DNA of 32,261 nt, taken from the NCBI RefSeq assembly GCF_014154935.1, contig NZ_JACEHH010000072.1:1-32261 (forward strand). The letters run 5' to 3'. Shown in pieces: positions 7,767-16,494 of the stretch. The notes under the pieces are model-generated. The model was not told where the DNA came from and did no database searches. It saw nothing but the letters and a program-made list of their open reading frames with translations. The DNA comes from Stieleria mannarensis. GTDB taxonomy: Bacteria; Planctomycetota; Planctomycetia; Pirellulales; Pirellulaceae. Within the stretch, counting starts at the first letter, position 1. Each line of letters begins with the position of its first letter. Made by a program: the position numbers and the translations under genes.

Positions 7767-10700
7767 CTAAATCGACTGCAAATCCAGCAGCACGCAGCAG
7801 GAACCGCCGTCGGATTGGCGGTGGCGTTTGCCTGTGACCAGCAGGTAACGGCCATCATCGGACGCAGAAAGTTGGCGGATGACAGCCCGCGGCAGCCGCC
7901 CAATGGTTCGGGATTTGCCGTTGAGGGACCATCCCGTGACGTCGCCCTGGTCGTTACCGCTGACGATCAACCGATGCGATTGCAGATAGACAAACGCGGT
8001 GATCCCGCCCGAAAGCGTCGCGAGGGTTTTCGAACGATCCGTGTCGTCGAGCTGGACGATGCGAAGCTGATTTGAATCCGTCTCGAAACAGCACAGCGTC
8101 TGATCATCGATCCAGGCGAACGTGCCGGCGTGGGGCAATTCCGCCGCGGGCTCGAGTGCCTTGGAGAAGACGGTGGTGTGATCGTTGAGCATACTGACGG
8201 CAAGATGCGATCCGCTTGGATTAAAAGCGATCCGTTCCGGCACCCCCAACAAGAGTGTCGGAGGATACGCAATTTGTTCATTGACGAGATCCCACATCTC
8301 GATCCGCCTGGCTTGGAACGCGACCGCCAACTGGTTTCCATCCGGATGGGCGGCGAGCGCATTGGGCTGGAATTTGACGTCCAGCGGGGCGAGGCGACGC
8401 GAGGCGATTTCGATCACATCGACATGCTTGTTGGGTCGGCCGATGATCAACGACGAACCGTCAGACGCAAACGTCAGGCAACGAACTTCACCCCCGGCGG
8501 GAAAGTCCAGCAGTTTCTGGCCGGCGGTCTCCAACAGGTAAAGGTTGTCGGCACGCAGTGGGGTAAACGCGCAGCGATCGCCGGAACGGCTGATTGCCGA
8601 TGCGTTGATGTTGAACCATTCCTTGGGTAGTTCGCTGCGCGCGAGGTCAAACACGATCGACACGCCTGGTCCGGTTTGCGTTTTCAACAAATCCGATTCA
8701 ACGATCTGGCGAAGCGGATTCTGCTTGCTGGTCGCAAGTAGCATCGATTCGTAAACGGCCAACCAATGATCGACCACGTTGGTCGGATTGAATTGCGTCT
8801 TGCTTTGCAGCAACGACAACCGTTTGACACTCTCGTTTCGCTCCCCCGCGGTCTGTTTGCCCTGCAATTCCCGCAACCACTCGACCCACCACAGCGTGCA
8901 GTATTGTTCCAGCGTGGTGTCATCCACATCCGACATCAACGTCCGCAACAGGGCCTCGGCGTCATTGACATGCCCCATCCGAAGATTCCACAACGCGAGC
9001 ACGTATTGGCAGTACCAGTCGTCGGAGTGCCGTTCCGCAAGCGTTTGCACGTCGCCGAAATGAACGGTGTAGACGTGATCGGAAAGATTGTGTGCTAGCA
9101 GAAGACGAAAGACGAACGCTGAATTGGGATCCTCACGATCCAGATGTTGCAATACCTGATTGTCCCCCTGGGCGAGTTCCAGGCAGTATTCACGGAGCAG
9201 GCTGTGGTTCTCCGTGACCGCCGCCGCGTATCGATCGAGTGCGTGGTAAACCGGATGCTCGGCGTTCAAGACTGCGGCGCGTTGAAAGTCGGCAAACGCT
9301 TCGCGCTGGCGGCGCATTCGCGTAAAAACGGTGCCCCGCTGGAAATACAGTTCGGCGCTCTTGGGAAACGCGATCAGCCGCTTTGTGATCTGGTGGATCT
9401 GGTCGTCCAGATTGACGAATGCCGGTTGTTGACCGGCGACCCAGAACTTCAGATTCTCCAGCGGGGCCAGCCGATGCCGTAGTTGGGGCATCATCCACCG
9501 CAGTTCCAAAACGGTGTCCACGTCGGTTGCCTTCGCGGCAGATTCCGTATCGAGCAGCGGCGTGAACTGGCGATCGCCCATTTGTGCTTTCATCAAGGAT
9601 CGGCGGGCCAGATCAAGTTGACCGTTACTGGCCAGCAGCATCGTCCACCAATACTCGTGCAGCCATTGGCGGAGCTCGGATTTGGTTTGCTGTCCGGCGG
9701 CCGCTTGATGGTCCAACGCGAGTGCCAGTCGTCCCTGGCGGAATCGGACCAGAGCCAGGCAATGATGGCGTTGCCAGTCGTTCCAGCGTTCGCCTTGAAT
9801 GCGTTCCGAAGCGGTTTCGGACACCGCCTGATCCCAAGGACGATCGTGGCTGAGAGCGAGGATTTGGAGGATAGAAACCCGATCCGTCAGCGACAGATCG
9901 GCCTCGCTTTGCAGGGTTTGTTCAAGCTCGCTCCGATAACGATCGGCCAGTAGCCGGTGTTGTGCATCGTCACGTCCGGAAATCATCAATCCGAGCACAA
10001 CGCGGCAACGAAGCGACCAGTCGGCCTCGTACACTCGTTGTCCCTGCTCATACGCGGATTCTGCTTCCGCGTACCGCGCGCCCATCAAACGATCGATCAC
10101 CCGGCTCGCCCACGCAGCTTTGGCCTTGGGATCGGCGGCGTTTTGTGCTTGTGTCTGGACTTGCGATTCCCCGGGCGTCGATGGCCTCGTTCGTTCGGAC
10201 GCCAGTGTCGGCGATGCGTCGTCGTGGAGGCGATTTTCCTGCGATGCACGTGTTTGACTTGACTCTGGCTGCGACGGCTGAGAGCGAGCCACATTGTCGG
10301 CGAGTTCGGAAGACAACCGCTGGTCGACTTGATCGAGGAGAACCACCAGTTCGATCCAGTCGAACCAATTGTGTGGCAGCGTCGTGCGGGAACCGGCACT
10401 GATTTGCGATTGCATTTGCTTGGCATTCTCCAAGGCATTCCGTGCTTCGCTGCTCCTGCCCAATTCTTCCAGAATCAACGCCGACCAAGCGGTATCAACG
10501 GCACGGTGGAGCAGCAGGCTGGGAGAGACACGCCGAGCCTGGCCGAACGCGGCGAGGGCGTCGTTGAAACGCCCCAGTCGATACAGCACCATCATTTCAG
10601 AGTGCGGGTACCGCCAGTCCTTCGGTCGCTGTTTGGCTTCGGCGGTGATCGCAGCCAGCATCGCCGGCAGATCACCGGGGGGATCGGGAAATAGGCAGCA

Positions 10701-12377
10701 GATCCGCGGAATCGTGTTCGTGCCTTCACCCGTCTGATCCCAGCGTTTGGCGATCCAATCTCGCTGCCGGTCGTAGGTTTGACGGGCCGTCGCTTTTTCG
10801 GCATGGCTGCCATAGGCCGCGATCATCGCAGCCAACGCATGATTCCAACCTTGGTCGGGTGCTCGATCGATCAGTTGTTGTGCAAGCGTCGCGGCCCGCT
10901 CGGTGTCGCCGCTGCGGATCGCATGAATCACGTCTGCTTCGGCAACAATGTTCTCTGCTGGCGAGACGCTGACTTGATCGGCGTCCTTGGGCGATTGACT
11001 CTGTTGGCTGACCGGAGCATTGTCGTCGAACCACCAAACCACAACTACGACGACGAGGGCGATGGCCGCCGCAACGGTAACGTATCGGATGAACGTCGTT
11101 TTTGGTTTTGCCGAATCCGGACGATCGAGCTGGACGACTGATTGTCGGTTCTGAGTCCACGAAATCTCGTCGAAGTTTGCCAGGTCGGCGGACAGCATGC
11201 CCGGATTGTTCTTACACGACTCGGCGAGTCTCACCAGATTTCCCTGTGTTGAAAACCGCTGCAGTTGATTCGCAACACTGACGGCGCTGTCGGGACGTTG
11301 CTGTGGCATTGTCGACAGCAAACGTCCGATCAGGGCGACAAGCGATTCGGGAACATCGTCGCGGATCGCGTTGATTTCGCTTTCCAATTCATTGAGATTG
11401 ACCGCTGCTTTGTCGGATCGCAGTTTTGGATGTGCCGCCCACGGGGTCCGTCCGGTCAAGAGCTGAAGCAGTGTGGCGCCCAATCCATATAGATCCGATC
11501 GCTCGTTGACCGGTGTGTTGCTTGTGAATTGCTCGGGTGCCATGTAGTCCGGCGTGCCGACAAAGTCTCCGGCGTGGGTCAGGCCATCCGGTACAGCGGA
11601 ACCACTGGCGGTTGTCGTCTCGATTGATCCGGCCAAGCCGAGGTCCAGCAGTTTGACGGTCCCGTCGGTCGTCAACATCAGATTCGACGGCTTGACGTCG
11701 CGATGTAAGATCCCATTGTCATGCGCATGCTGTAATCCGAGCGCCGCTTGGCGGGTGATTTCACATGCATCGGCAACCTCCAGCGGTCCACGCTCGCGGA
11801 CGATCCGCCCCAGATCCGCCCCCTCGACCAGTTCCATCACCAGGAAGTGAATCCCGTCAACGCTGCCGGCGTCAGAGGCACTGATCAGATTGGGGTGGTT
11901 CACTTTTCCGGCGGCCAGCATTTCGCGTCGAAAGCGGGCGACCGAGTGTTCGGAGCGGAGTTTTGATTCGGGCAGGATCTTGACCGCGAATGCCTTGCCG
12001 AGATGCAGGTGTTGGGCCAGGTAGACGGTTCCCATGCCTCCCTGGCCGATCCTTTTCAGTAATCGATAATCGCGCAAGCGAGTTCCCGCGGCGACCGCAG
12101 AGTCTTCGGTGGGTGCGGTTTCGCAGGCACCGGATCGCGCCGTCGAAATCTCATTTCGCAATCGTCGGAATTCGGGTTCTTCAAGATAGCGTCGGCAATT
12201 GCATTGCTCCTGAAGCTCCGCCAGCAGACCATCGTGATTTCTCTCCAGTGTCGCGGTCAACGATTCACAGTGGGAACAGGTATCCAAATGGCTGCAAATC
12301 TCACGCGCCGTGTCTTCATCGACGACGCCTGCAAGAAAGGCATCGAGACGCTGTTGAGTGGGGCAAGGGGTTGGCAT
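7767..12377 (-). CDS. Membrane Ser/Thr protein kinase with zinc-finger N-terminus, TPR-like and WD-like extracytoplasmic region
   Basis: A 1536-residue single-pass protein. Residues 28-37 (CSHLDTCSHC) form an HxxxCxxC-type zinc finger like those of anti-sigma factors. Residues 103-375 are a Hanks kinase: glycine loop GQGGMG 111-116, Lys133, HRDVKPSN 225-232, and DLG (replacing DFG) 245-247, followed by GTPDYMAPEQ. A helix at 430-450 crosses the membrane. The rest, roughly 1085 residues, should lie outside the cytoplasm. About 480-1200 is helical and TPR-like with a Gln/Ser-rich linker near 700-760; about 1235-1536 resembles WD40/beta-propeller blades (LTFASDGSSLIIGRPNKHVDVI). It probably senses an envelope signal and phosphorylates cytoplasmic targets. 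The ECF sigma gene lies 132 bases upstream on the same strand, a pairing known from planctomycetes. DLG probably does not abolish activity. Confidence 0.92.
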   Translation of the reverse strand: MPTPCPTQQRLDAFLAGVVDEDTAREICSHLDTCSHCESLTATLERNHDGLLAELQEQCNCRRYLEEPEFRRLRNEISTARSGACETAPTEDSAVAAGTRLRDYRLLKRIGQGGMGTVYLAQHLHLGKAFAVKILPESKLRSEHSVARFRREMLAAGKVNHPNLISASDAGSVDGIHFLVMELVEGADLGRIVRERGPLEVADACEITRQAALGLQHAHDNGILHRDVKPSNLMLTTDGTVKLLDLGLAGSIETTTASGSAVPDGLTHAGDFVGTPDYMAPEQFTSNTPVNERSDLYGLGATLLQLLTGRTPWAAHPKLRSDKAAVNLNELESEINAIRDDVPESLVALIGRLLSTMPQQRPDSAVSVANQLQRFSTQGNLVRLAESCKNNPGMLSADLANFDEISWTQNRQSVVQLDRPDSAKPKTTFIRYVTVAAAIALVVVVVVWWFDDNAPVSQQSQSPKDADQVSVSPAENIVAEADVIHAIRSGDTERAATLAQQLIDRAPDQGWNHALAAMIAAYGSHAEKATARQTYDRQRDWIAKRWDQTGEGTNTIPRICCLFPDPPGDLPAMLAAITAEAKQRPKDWRYPHSEMMVLYRLGRFNDALAAFGQARRVSPSLLLHRAVDTAWSALILEELGRSSEARNALENAKQMQSQISAGSRTTLPHNWFDWIELVVLLDQVDQRLSSELADNVARSQPSQPESSQTRASQENRLHDDASPTLASERTRPSTPGESQVQTQAQNAADPKAKAAWASRVIDRLMGARYAEAESAYEQGQRVYEADWSLRCRVVLGLMISGRDDAQHRLLADRYRSELEQTLQSEADLSLTDRVSILQILALSHDRPWDQAVSETASERIQGERWNDWQRHHCLALVRFRQGRLALALDHQAAAGQQTKSELRQWLHEYWWTMLLASNGQLDLARRSLMKAQMGDRQFTPLLDTESAAKATDVDTVLELRWMMPQLRHRLAPLENLKFWVAGQQPAFVNLDDQIHQITKRLIAFPKSAELYFQRGTVFTRMRRQREAFADFQRAAVLNAEHPVYHALDRYAAAVTENHSLLREYCLELAQGDNQVLQHLDREDPNSAFVFRLLLAHNLSDHVYTVHFGDVQTLAERHSDDWYCQYVLALWNLRMGHVNDAEALLRTLMSDVDDTTLEQYCTLWWVEWLRELQGKQTAGERNESVKRLSLLQSKTQFNPTNVVDHWLAVYESMLLATSKQNPLRQIVESDLLKTQTGPGVSIVFDLARSELPKEWFNINASAISRSGDRCAFTPLRADNLYLLETAGQKLLDFPAGGEVRCLTFASDGSSLIIGRPNKHVDVIEIASRRLAPLDVKFQPNALAAHPDGNQLAVAFQARRIEMWDLVNEQIAYPPTLLLGVPERIAFNPSGSHLAVSMLNDHTTVFSKALEPAAELPHAGTFAWIDDQTLCCFETDSNQLRIVQLDDTDRSKTLATLSGGITAFVYLQSHRLIVSGNDQGDVTGWSLNGKSRTIGRLPRAVIRQLSASDDGRYLLVTGKRHRQSDGGSCCVLLDLQSI

Positions 12378-12509
12378 CAGATCGATTCCGTGGACTGGTG
12401 GCGAAGGTCGGGCAGGTGGCCATCAGAACAACACGAGAGCGCAACGCGCCACTGCCCCAGGACCACGTCCGCATCCCCGCAACCTGTTGCCCGGAAACAA
12501 GTTATCTCT

Positions 12510-13142
12510 CTACAGCGATCCTCCCAATTCCGTTCGCAGCCGCTTGGTCACACGGTATTTGGCTTGCCGTACCGCCGCCGGTCGCATCCCCAGGTCCTCG
12601 CCTACGTCGATCGCACGGTGCCCCTCGATGACCATCCGGTGGAAGCACTGCCATGTAGAATCGTCAAAGTCATCGCGCACGAGATCGAGAATTTTCTCAA
12701 GCGGCGAGTGCGGCCCCGATGTCCCGTCGTCCGAACGATGAATCGCTGACAATGAGGGTTCGTCCAGGGTATCGGGTTCGTCCAACAGCCGTCGCTGAAT
12801 CGAGCTGCCGCCGAGTGCACGCGGGCCCCGCAACGTCCGCTGCAGATAATTGCGCACCAAGTTCTTCGTGATGACGAACAACCAGCCTCGGAAACTGCCG
12901 CCCTCACTTCGCCGGGAAAACCTGCCGATCGAGCGATCGACTGCCTGAAACACTTGCTGGGAGACGTCCAGGGCGTCGGCCGGTTGCAATTCACACTTGC
13001 GGCACCAAACATAGACCAGTGGCGAATACCGATCGAAAAACTGTTCCCATGCCGTGGCGTCATTCGCGCGAATGCCCTCTAGCAATCCATCATCGGTCGA
13101 TCCTGGACTGACGAATACGCTGCCGGACGAAAGGGATGTCAT
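12510..13142 (-). CDS. ECF-type RNA polymerase sigma factor, kinase-associated
   Basis: A 210-residue sigma-70 family factor of the ECF class. Region 2 spans about residues 30-102 (AWEQFFDRYSPLVYVW, then DALDVSQQVFQAV, then FRGWLFVITKNLVRNYLQR). Region 4 spans about 148-205 and ends in a helix-turn-helix (AIDVGEDLGMRPAAVRQAKY). Regions 1.1 and 3 are absent, as usual for ECF factors. It directs RNA polymerase to its own promoter class, usually including its own gene. No dedicated anti-sigma gene is adjacent; the downstream kinase with its HxxxCxxC finger probably controls it, by phosphorylation or sequestration. Planctomycete ECF groups linked to Ser/Thr kinases are known. The start has only a weak Shine-Dalgarno. 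Confidence 0.92.
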   Translation of the reverse strand: MTSLSSGSVFVSPGSTDDGLLEGIRANDATAWEQFFDRYSPLVYVWCRKCELQPADALDVSQQVFQAVDRSIGRFSRRSEGGSFRGWLFVITKNLVRNYLQRTLRGPRALGGSSIQRRLLDEPDTLDEPSLSAIHRSDDGTSGPHSPLEKILDLVRDDFDDSTWQCFHRMVIEGHRAIDVGEDLGMRPAAVRQAKYRVTKRLRTELGGSL

Positions 13143-13208
13143 ACAGCTGGCCCCGGTTGGCGTATCGAAGAGAGAACGGGGAAATCGCGGTGCCCGTCAT
13201 GCAGTATA

Positions 13209-13235
13209 AGGCAGAATGATTCGGGGCAGAATGAT
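13209..13235. repeat. GGCAGAATGAT-family repeat, half copy
   Basis: Only the left arm is present: AGGCAGAATGAT, then TCGG, then GGCAGAATGATG. The sequence that follows shows no reverse complement. It lies between the divergent sigma factor (start 13142) and the gene starting at 13275. It may be a truncated relic of the full palindrome or the basic unit of the family. Confidence 0.8.
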
Positions 13236-13274
13236 GTTTTCGGTACTGTCCGACTAACGGTGAGCTAGATTCCG

Positions 13275-13697
13275 ATGGAAACCCGTCTCGAATCGCGCGA
13301 GGATCGATCTGTGCCCCATCTGAATCAACTGAAGTCCGAACTGCTGAGCGACGGCGTCATCAGTCCCAACGAAGTGGCACGAATCCGGCGGCACATCGAA
13401 CAGGACGGCGCTCTGGACTTTGACGATGTGGCGTTTCTGGTCGAAGTGCTCGGCGAAGCCAGCGAGGTGTGTCCGGAATTCGACGAGTTGTTTTTGCCGC
13501 TGATGCGACATGTTCTGCTCAAGGACGGCAAAATTGATTTGGACGAGCAAGCCGTCCTGGTCGACATGCTGACCGCGGGCGAATCGATCCGCCCGTCGGA
13601 ATTGAAATTGCTGCGCGATCTGCAAATCGAAGCGACCGAAACGACGCCGGGTTTCGAGAAGTTGTGCCAAGCGGTGATGGCGATCCCCGCCAACTGA
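13275..13697 (+). CDS. Small acidic helical protein, TerB-like
   Basis: A 140-residue acidic protein. The ATG at 13275 is used; GTG at 13311 (protein starting at PHLNQLKSELL) is an alternative. It is predicted to be all-helical. Three DG-x-hydrophobic turns followed by acidic residues recur at about 50-60 residue and shorter spacing: SDGVISPNE, QDGALDFDD and KDGKIDLDE. This pattern resembles the metal-binding turns of TerB/TerB-like domains (ADGxIxxxE) and, more loosely, EF-hands. It has no signal peptide and is probably cytoplasmic. It is divergent from the sigma factor gene across 132 bases. The function is unknown, and the TerB link is an inference from motif rhythm. Confidence 0.7.
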   Translation: METRLESREDRSVPHLNQLKSELLSDGVISPNEVARIRRHIEQDGALDFDDVAFLVEVLGEASEVCPEFDELFLPLMRHVLLKDGKIDLDEQAVLVDMLTAGESIRPSELKLLRDLQIEATETTPGFEKLCQAVMAIPAN

Positions 13698-14132
13698 CCG
13701 ATCACCACCATCGTTCCGCATCGAATCAACCCCCGTCCCCTTTTCGTCGCGATGGCGGAGTGAGAGAGGGGTCAAGGACACGACCGTGGAGTTCCGTAGG
13801 GGATTGGGGGTTACAAATGCGGTGATCGCAAGCCGGCAATTTGTCTTCATCAGACGTTTAGGGCCTAGTATGCCGCCTCGCCTCAACATTCCGATAGACG
13901 GTCGTGGTCGACTGTCACACCTGGTTTGTATTGTCGCGCTCCTGGCCTGGTCGCATGTGCCGATTCGCACACTGGAAGGTATTTGAATGGAGCGCGAGCG
14001 GCGTCGCGATCTGCCGGTTGGCATCATCCCGCGCTTGGGAACGCTCAATCCTGTCCCACTCCGATGATGGTACATCGTTTGCATCTACGCGGTTGACGAG
14101 CGATTAAACACGTTGATTTCGAGGGCCCAGAG
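13698..14132. other. Intergenic region, no gene seen
   Basis: About 435 bases before the universal stress protein gene. Open frames here (for example 13786-13986) have no ribosome binding site or recognisable motif. I see no hairpin or promoter I would defend. The region presumably holds the promoter of the stress protein gene. Confidence 0.5.
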
Positions 14133-15113
14133 ATGGAACGCTTCAAAAAGTTGTTGGTGTACACGGGGACGGAGGAACCCGAGAGTGCGATCGCCCGCGC
14201 GGTGGTTTTGGCGATGGAAAACGGCGCGTCGTTGACGTTGATGGACGTGATCAAGCCGATCCCAAAGATTTTGCGTCTGTTCAAGGGCGATGCCACTCCC
14301 GATGAATTGCAGCGGCTGTTGATCGACGACCATCGCGCCAAGCTGCAGGATCTGGTCAGCGAATTCGACGAGTCGGAGGTCAACATCGACATCGTGGTCA
14401 CCGTCGGCGACCCGGCGATGGAAGTGATCCGCGAGGTGATGCGCAACGAACACGATCTGGTGATCAAGGCGGCCGACGGTTTTCGCGGTGCCGGGCGAGT
14501 GGTCGGAAGCGTGGCCCGCGCGCTGCTGCGGATGTGCCCCTGCGCGATGCTGTTACTCAAGCCTCAGGTGCATGGCGATTTTGATCAAGTGTTGGCCGCC
14601 ATCGATGTCGACCGGCAAGACACGCCACACAAGAAGCTCAATGAAGCGATCGCCGATTTGTCGCTGGAGATCGCGCGCAGCGATGATGCGACACTGCACT
14701 GGGTCAGCGCTTGGGAAATGCCGCTGGAAGTGCCGTTCGAATTACCCTTGGAATCTCCGCTGCAACCCTCGATTGCCGAAGGCCAAATGGACGACGTGTT
14801 TTCGATCCACGCGGAAAACATCCGCACCCACCTCGGCGAGCTTTGGGGGGCGGCGGGCGTCACAGACGTGTCGCCAGAAATCCACGTCCGACGCGGACCG
14901 GCCGCCGAGATGATTTCGGAGATGGTCGAGGAGGTGCAAGCGGACCTGTTGGTGATGGGAACCGTCTGCCGCACCGGTATCGCGGGCCTGCTGATCGGCA
15001 ACACCGCCGAATCGGTTCTGGCGGGCGTCTCCTGCAGCGTGTTGGCACTCAAACCGCCGGGGTTCGTTTGCCCGGTGGGCGGGGAAATCGTCGAGTCGCA
15101 CGTTGCAACGTGA
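14133..15113 (+). CDS. Tandem universal stress protein (UspE-like, two Usp domains)
   Basis: A 326-residue cytoplasmic protein with two Usp folds, about residues 1-145 and 150-312. The second domain ends with a nucleotide-binding signature of the G-2x-G-9x-G(S/T) type (GTVCRTGIAGLLIGNTAE) followed by SCSVLALKPPGF. The first has a looser equivalent (GFRGAGRVVGSVARALL). Such proteins bind ATP or sit in stress responses; the exact role is not predictable. The start ATG at 14133 follows a weak AGAG site. The CBS-pair gene is convergent immediately downstream; Usp and CBS proteins are often found together in energy-stress contexts, which is suggestive only. Confidence 0.9.
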   Translation: MERFKKLLVYTGTEEPESAIARAVVLAMENGASLTLMDVIKPIPKILRLFKGDATPDELQRLLIDDHRAKLQDLVSEFDESEVNIDIVVTVGDPAMEVIREVMRNEHDLVIKAADGFRGAGRVVGSVARALLRMCPCAMLLLKPQVHGDFDQVLAAIDVDRQDTPHKKLNEAIADLSLEIARSDDATLHWVSAWEMPLEVPFELPLESPLQPSIAEGQMDDVFSIHAENIRTHLGELWGAAGVTDVSPEIHVRRGPAAEMISEMVEEVQADLLVMGTVCRTGIAGLLIGNTAESVLAGVSCSVLALKPPGFVCPVGGEIVESHVAT

Positions 15114-15127
15114 GGAGTGAAGGATCG

Positions 15128-15157
15128 ACAGGCTGGAAGCCTGTCCCACCTTTTTTT
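15128..15157 (+). terminator. Hairpin with T-tract between convergent genes
   Basis: ACAGGC, a five-base loop TGGAA, and GCCTGT form a short stem, followed after CCCACC by seven T residues. It sits 14 bases past the stop of the stress protein gene and abuts the stop of the convergent CBS gene. The six-base gap between stem and T-run is longer than in an ideal intrinsic terminator. I recall the ACAGGCTGGAAGCCTGT core as a recurrent planctomycete intergenic element, so it may be a repeat used as a terminator. Confidence 0.5.
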
Positions 15158-15626
15158 AGGCGTCGGCGGCGAGGCGGACGAAGTCCATCGAGGAGAGGAT
15201 GCCCAACAGCTTCATGTCTTTGCCGACAACGGGCAGATGATGGAGCTGGTGTTCGACCATCACTTTCGCGGCGGTCTTGAGCGTGTCCTCCTGTTTGACT
15301 TTGAACATCACGCCCGACATCACACTGGCGATTTCATCGGTCCCCAAGGTTTCGCGGATCATGTCCGCCACCAGAAAGCTGTTGTCATAGATCGCCAAGT
15401 CGCTGTCGAGCGTTCGTTCGGCATCTTGAACCAACCGGACCAGGTCGCTCATCGTCACGATGCCCCGGAGGTAATGGCCGTCGTCGACAACCGGCAACGC
15501 GGACACGTGATGCTCGGTCATCAAATCGACGGCGTCGTGAACGGTTTGATAGTCATGGATGGTCACCGGGTGCCGCTGCATGACGTTTTGCACCTGGACG
15601 GGCAAATGGCTGTTGGTCGTCGTCAT
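15156..15626 (-). CDS. Two-CBS-domain protein
   Basis: A 156-residue protein. The ATG at 15626 is favoured over an upstream in-frame ATG because GGAGGAG lies seven bases before it, one of the best ribosome binding sites in the chromosomal part of the window. Residues 8-70 form a first CBS domain (VQNVMQRHPVTIHDY, HHVSALPVVDDGHYLRGIV) and about 90-152 a second (SGVMFKVKQEDTLKTAAKVM, HHLPVVGKDMKLLGILSSMD). CBS pairs bind adenosine nucleotides and act as energy sensors. There is no attached effector domain, so it probably regulates a partner protein. It is convergent with the stress protein gene and divergent from the FKBP gene. Confidence 0.9.
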   Translation of the reverse strand: MTTTNSHLPVQVQNVMQRHPVTIHDYQTVHDAVDLMTEHHVSALPVVDDGHYLRGIVTMSDLVRLVQDAERTLDSDLAIYDNSFLVADMIRETLGTDEIASVMSGVMFKVKQEDTLKTAAKVMVEHQLHHLPVVGKDMKLLGILSSMDFVRLAADA

Positions 15627-15826
15627 CGAGTTCTCCTCCGGCGTGGAACGGATCAATTGGTCACTCCGGCCGTGCCGGTCGGTCACCGCCAGCGGCCCAT
15701 CGAAATTGAGACAAATTCACTCAGCAAACGGTATGCCGGTTTCGGCTACAATTTCAACTCTCGGGGGTTCTTCCGATCGCGACGGTCGCGTTCGGCGGCC
15801 CCTCTTTCCTCTGACAGATAGCCTCG

Positions 15827-16378
15827 ATGAAACAATCCGTTATGGTTGGAAGTCCGCTGATCATTGCATTGCTGCTGGCATCTCCCTCTTGGGGCCAGGG
15901 CAGCGCGATCGGAGGCGTTTTAAATACTGCGGACAAACTGCAGCAAGATGTCCAAAAGAAACAAGGAAAAAGCATGACCGGACCGGCCGACAAATTGGAG
16001 AAAGTCTCACCGGGCAAAGTGGATTCGGACGCCCCCGACGAGTTCACCAAGACAGACTCGGGGCTTCAATATCGGATCTTGCGAAAGAGCGACAAGAAGA
16101 AACCGAAAGCGACCGACAGCGTGGTCGCCCACTACAAGGGTTGGCTGGATTCGAAGCAGATCTTTGACAGTTCCTACCGTCGAGGCCAACCGATCCCGTT
16201 TCCGCTCAACCGCGTCATCGCCGGCTGGACCGAAGGCCTGCAATTGATCGGTGAAGGCGGGATGATCGAATTGGACATCCCCCATGAACTCGGTTATGGA
16301 GAACGCGGCACGCCCGGCGGCCCGATTCCTCCACGGGCCCGGCTTCACTTTTTGGTCGAGCTTGTCGAGATCAAGTGA
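15827..16378 (+). CDS. Secreted FKBP-type peptidyl-prolyl cis-trans isomerase
   Basis: A 183-residue protein with a signal peptide (hydrophobic core IIALLLASPSWG, probable cleavage near residue 23). A Lys/Asp-rich linker follows to about residue 90. The FKBP domain covers about 93-183: VVAHYKGWLDSKQIFDSSY, then PIPFPLNRVIAGWTEGLQLI, then ELGYGERGTPGGPIPP and LHFLVELVEIK. These are the classic FKBP active-site and beta-strand motifs. It catalyses proline isomerisation and helps protein folding, probably in the periplasm. The linker and single domain resemble Mip/FkpA proteins without their dimerisation helix. Start ATG at 15827; no strong Shine-Dalgarno is seen. Confidence 0.93.
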   Translation: MKQSVMVGSPLIIALLLASPSWGQGSAIGGVLNTADKLQQDVQKKQGKSMTGPADKLEKVSPGKVDSDAPDEFTKTDSGLQYRILRKSDKKKPKATDSVVAHYKGWLDSKQIFDSSYRRGQPIPFPLNRVIAGWTEGLQLIGEGGMIELDIPHELGYGERGTPGGPIPPRARLHFLVELVEIK

Positions 16379-16410
16379 GTTTGACGTCGTTTCGTCCAGC
16401 GGGGGGCAAT

Positions 16411-16474
16411 CGTAGCTACCTTCGCCAGAAGGTGGCCCCGTCGTGCTTTCCACGCTCTGGCGAGCGTAGCTACG
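16411..16474. repeat. GTAGCTAC-type hairpin repeat, copy 1
   Basis: Outer arms CGTAGCTAC and GTAGCTACG are perfect inverted repeats. Inside them lie two smaller hairpins, ACCTTCGCCAGAAGGT and ACGCTCTGGCGAGCGT. It sits between the convergent FKBP and M49 genes and may end transcription or stabilise both 3' ends. Related copies are at 18673-18737 and, in the opposite orientation, at 21767-21831. Confidence 0.8.
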
Positions 16475-16494
16475 TGGCTGTCGTGCTATATAGC

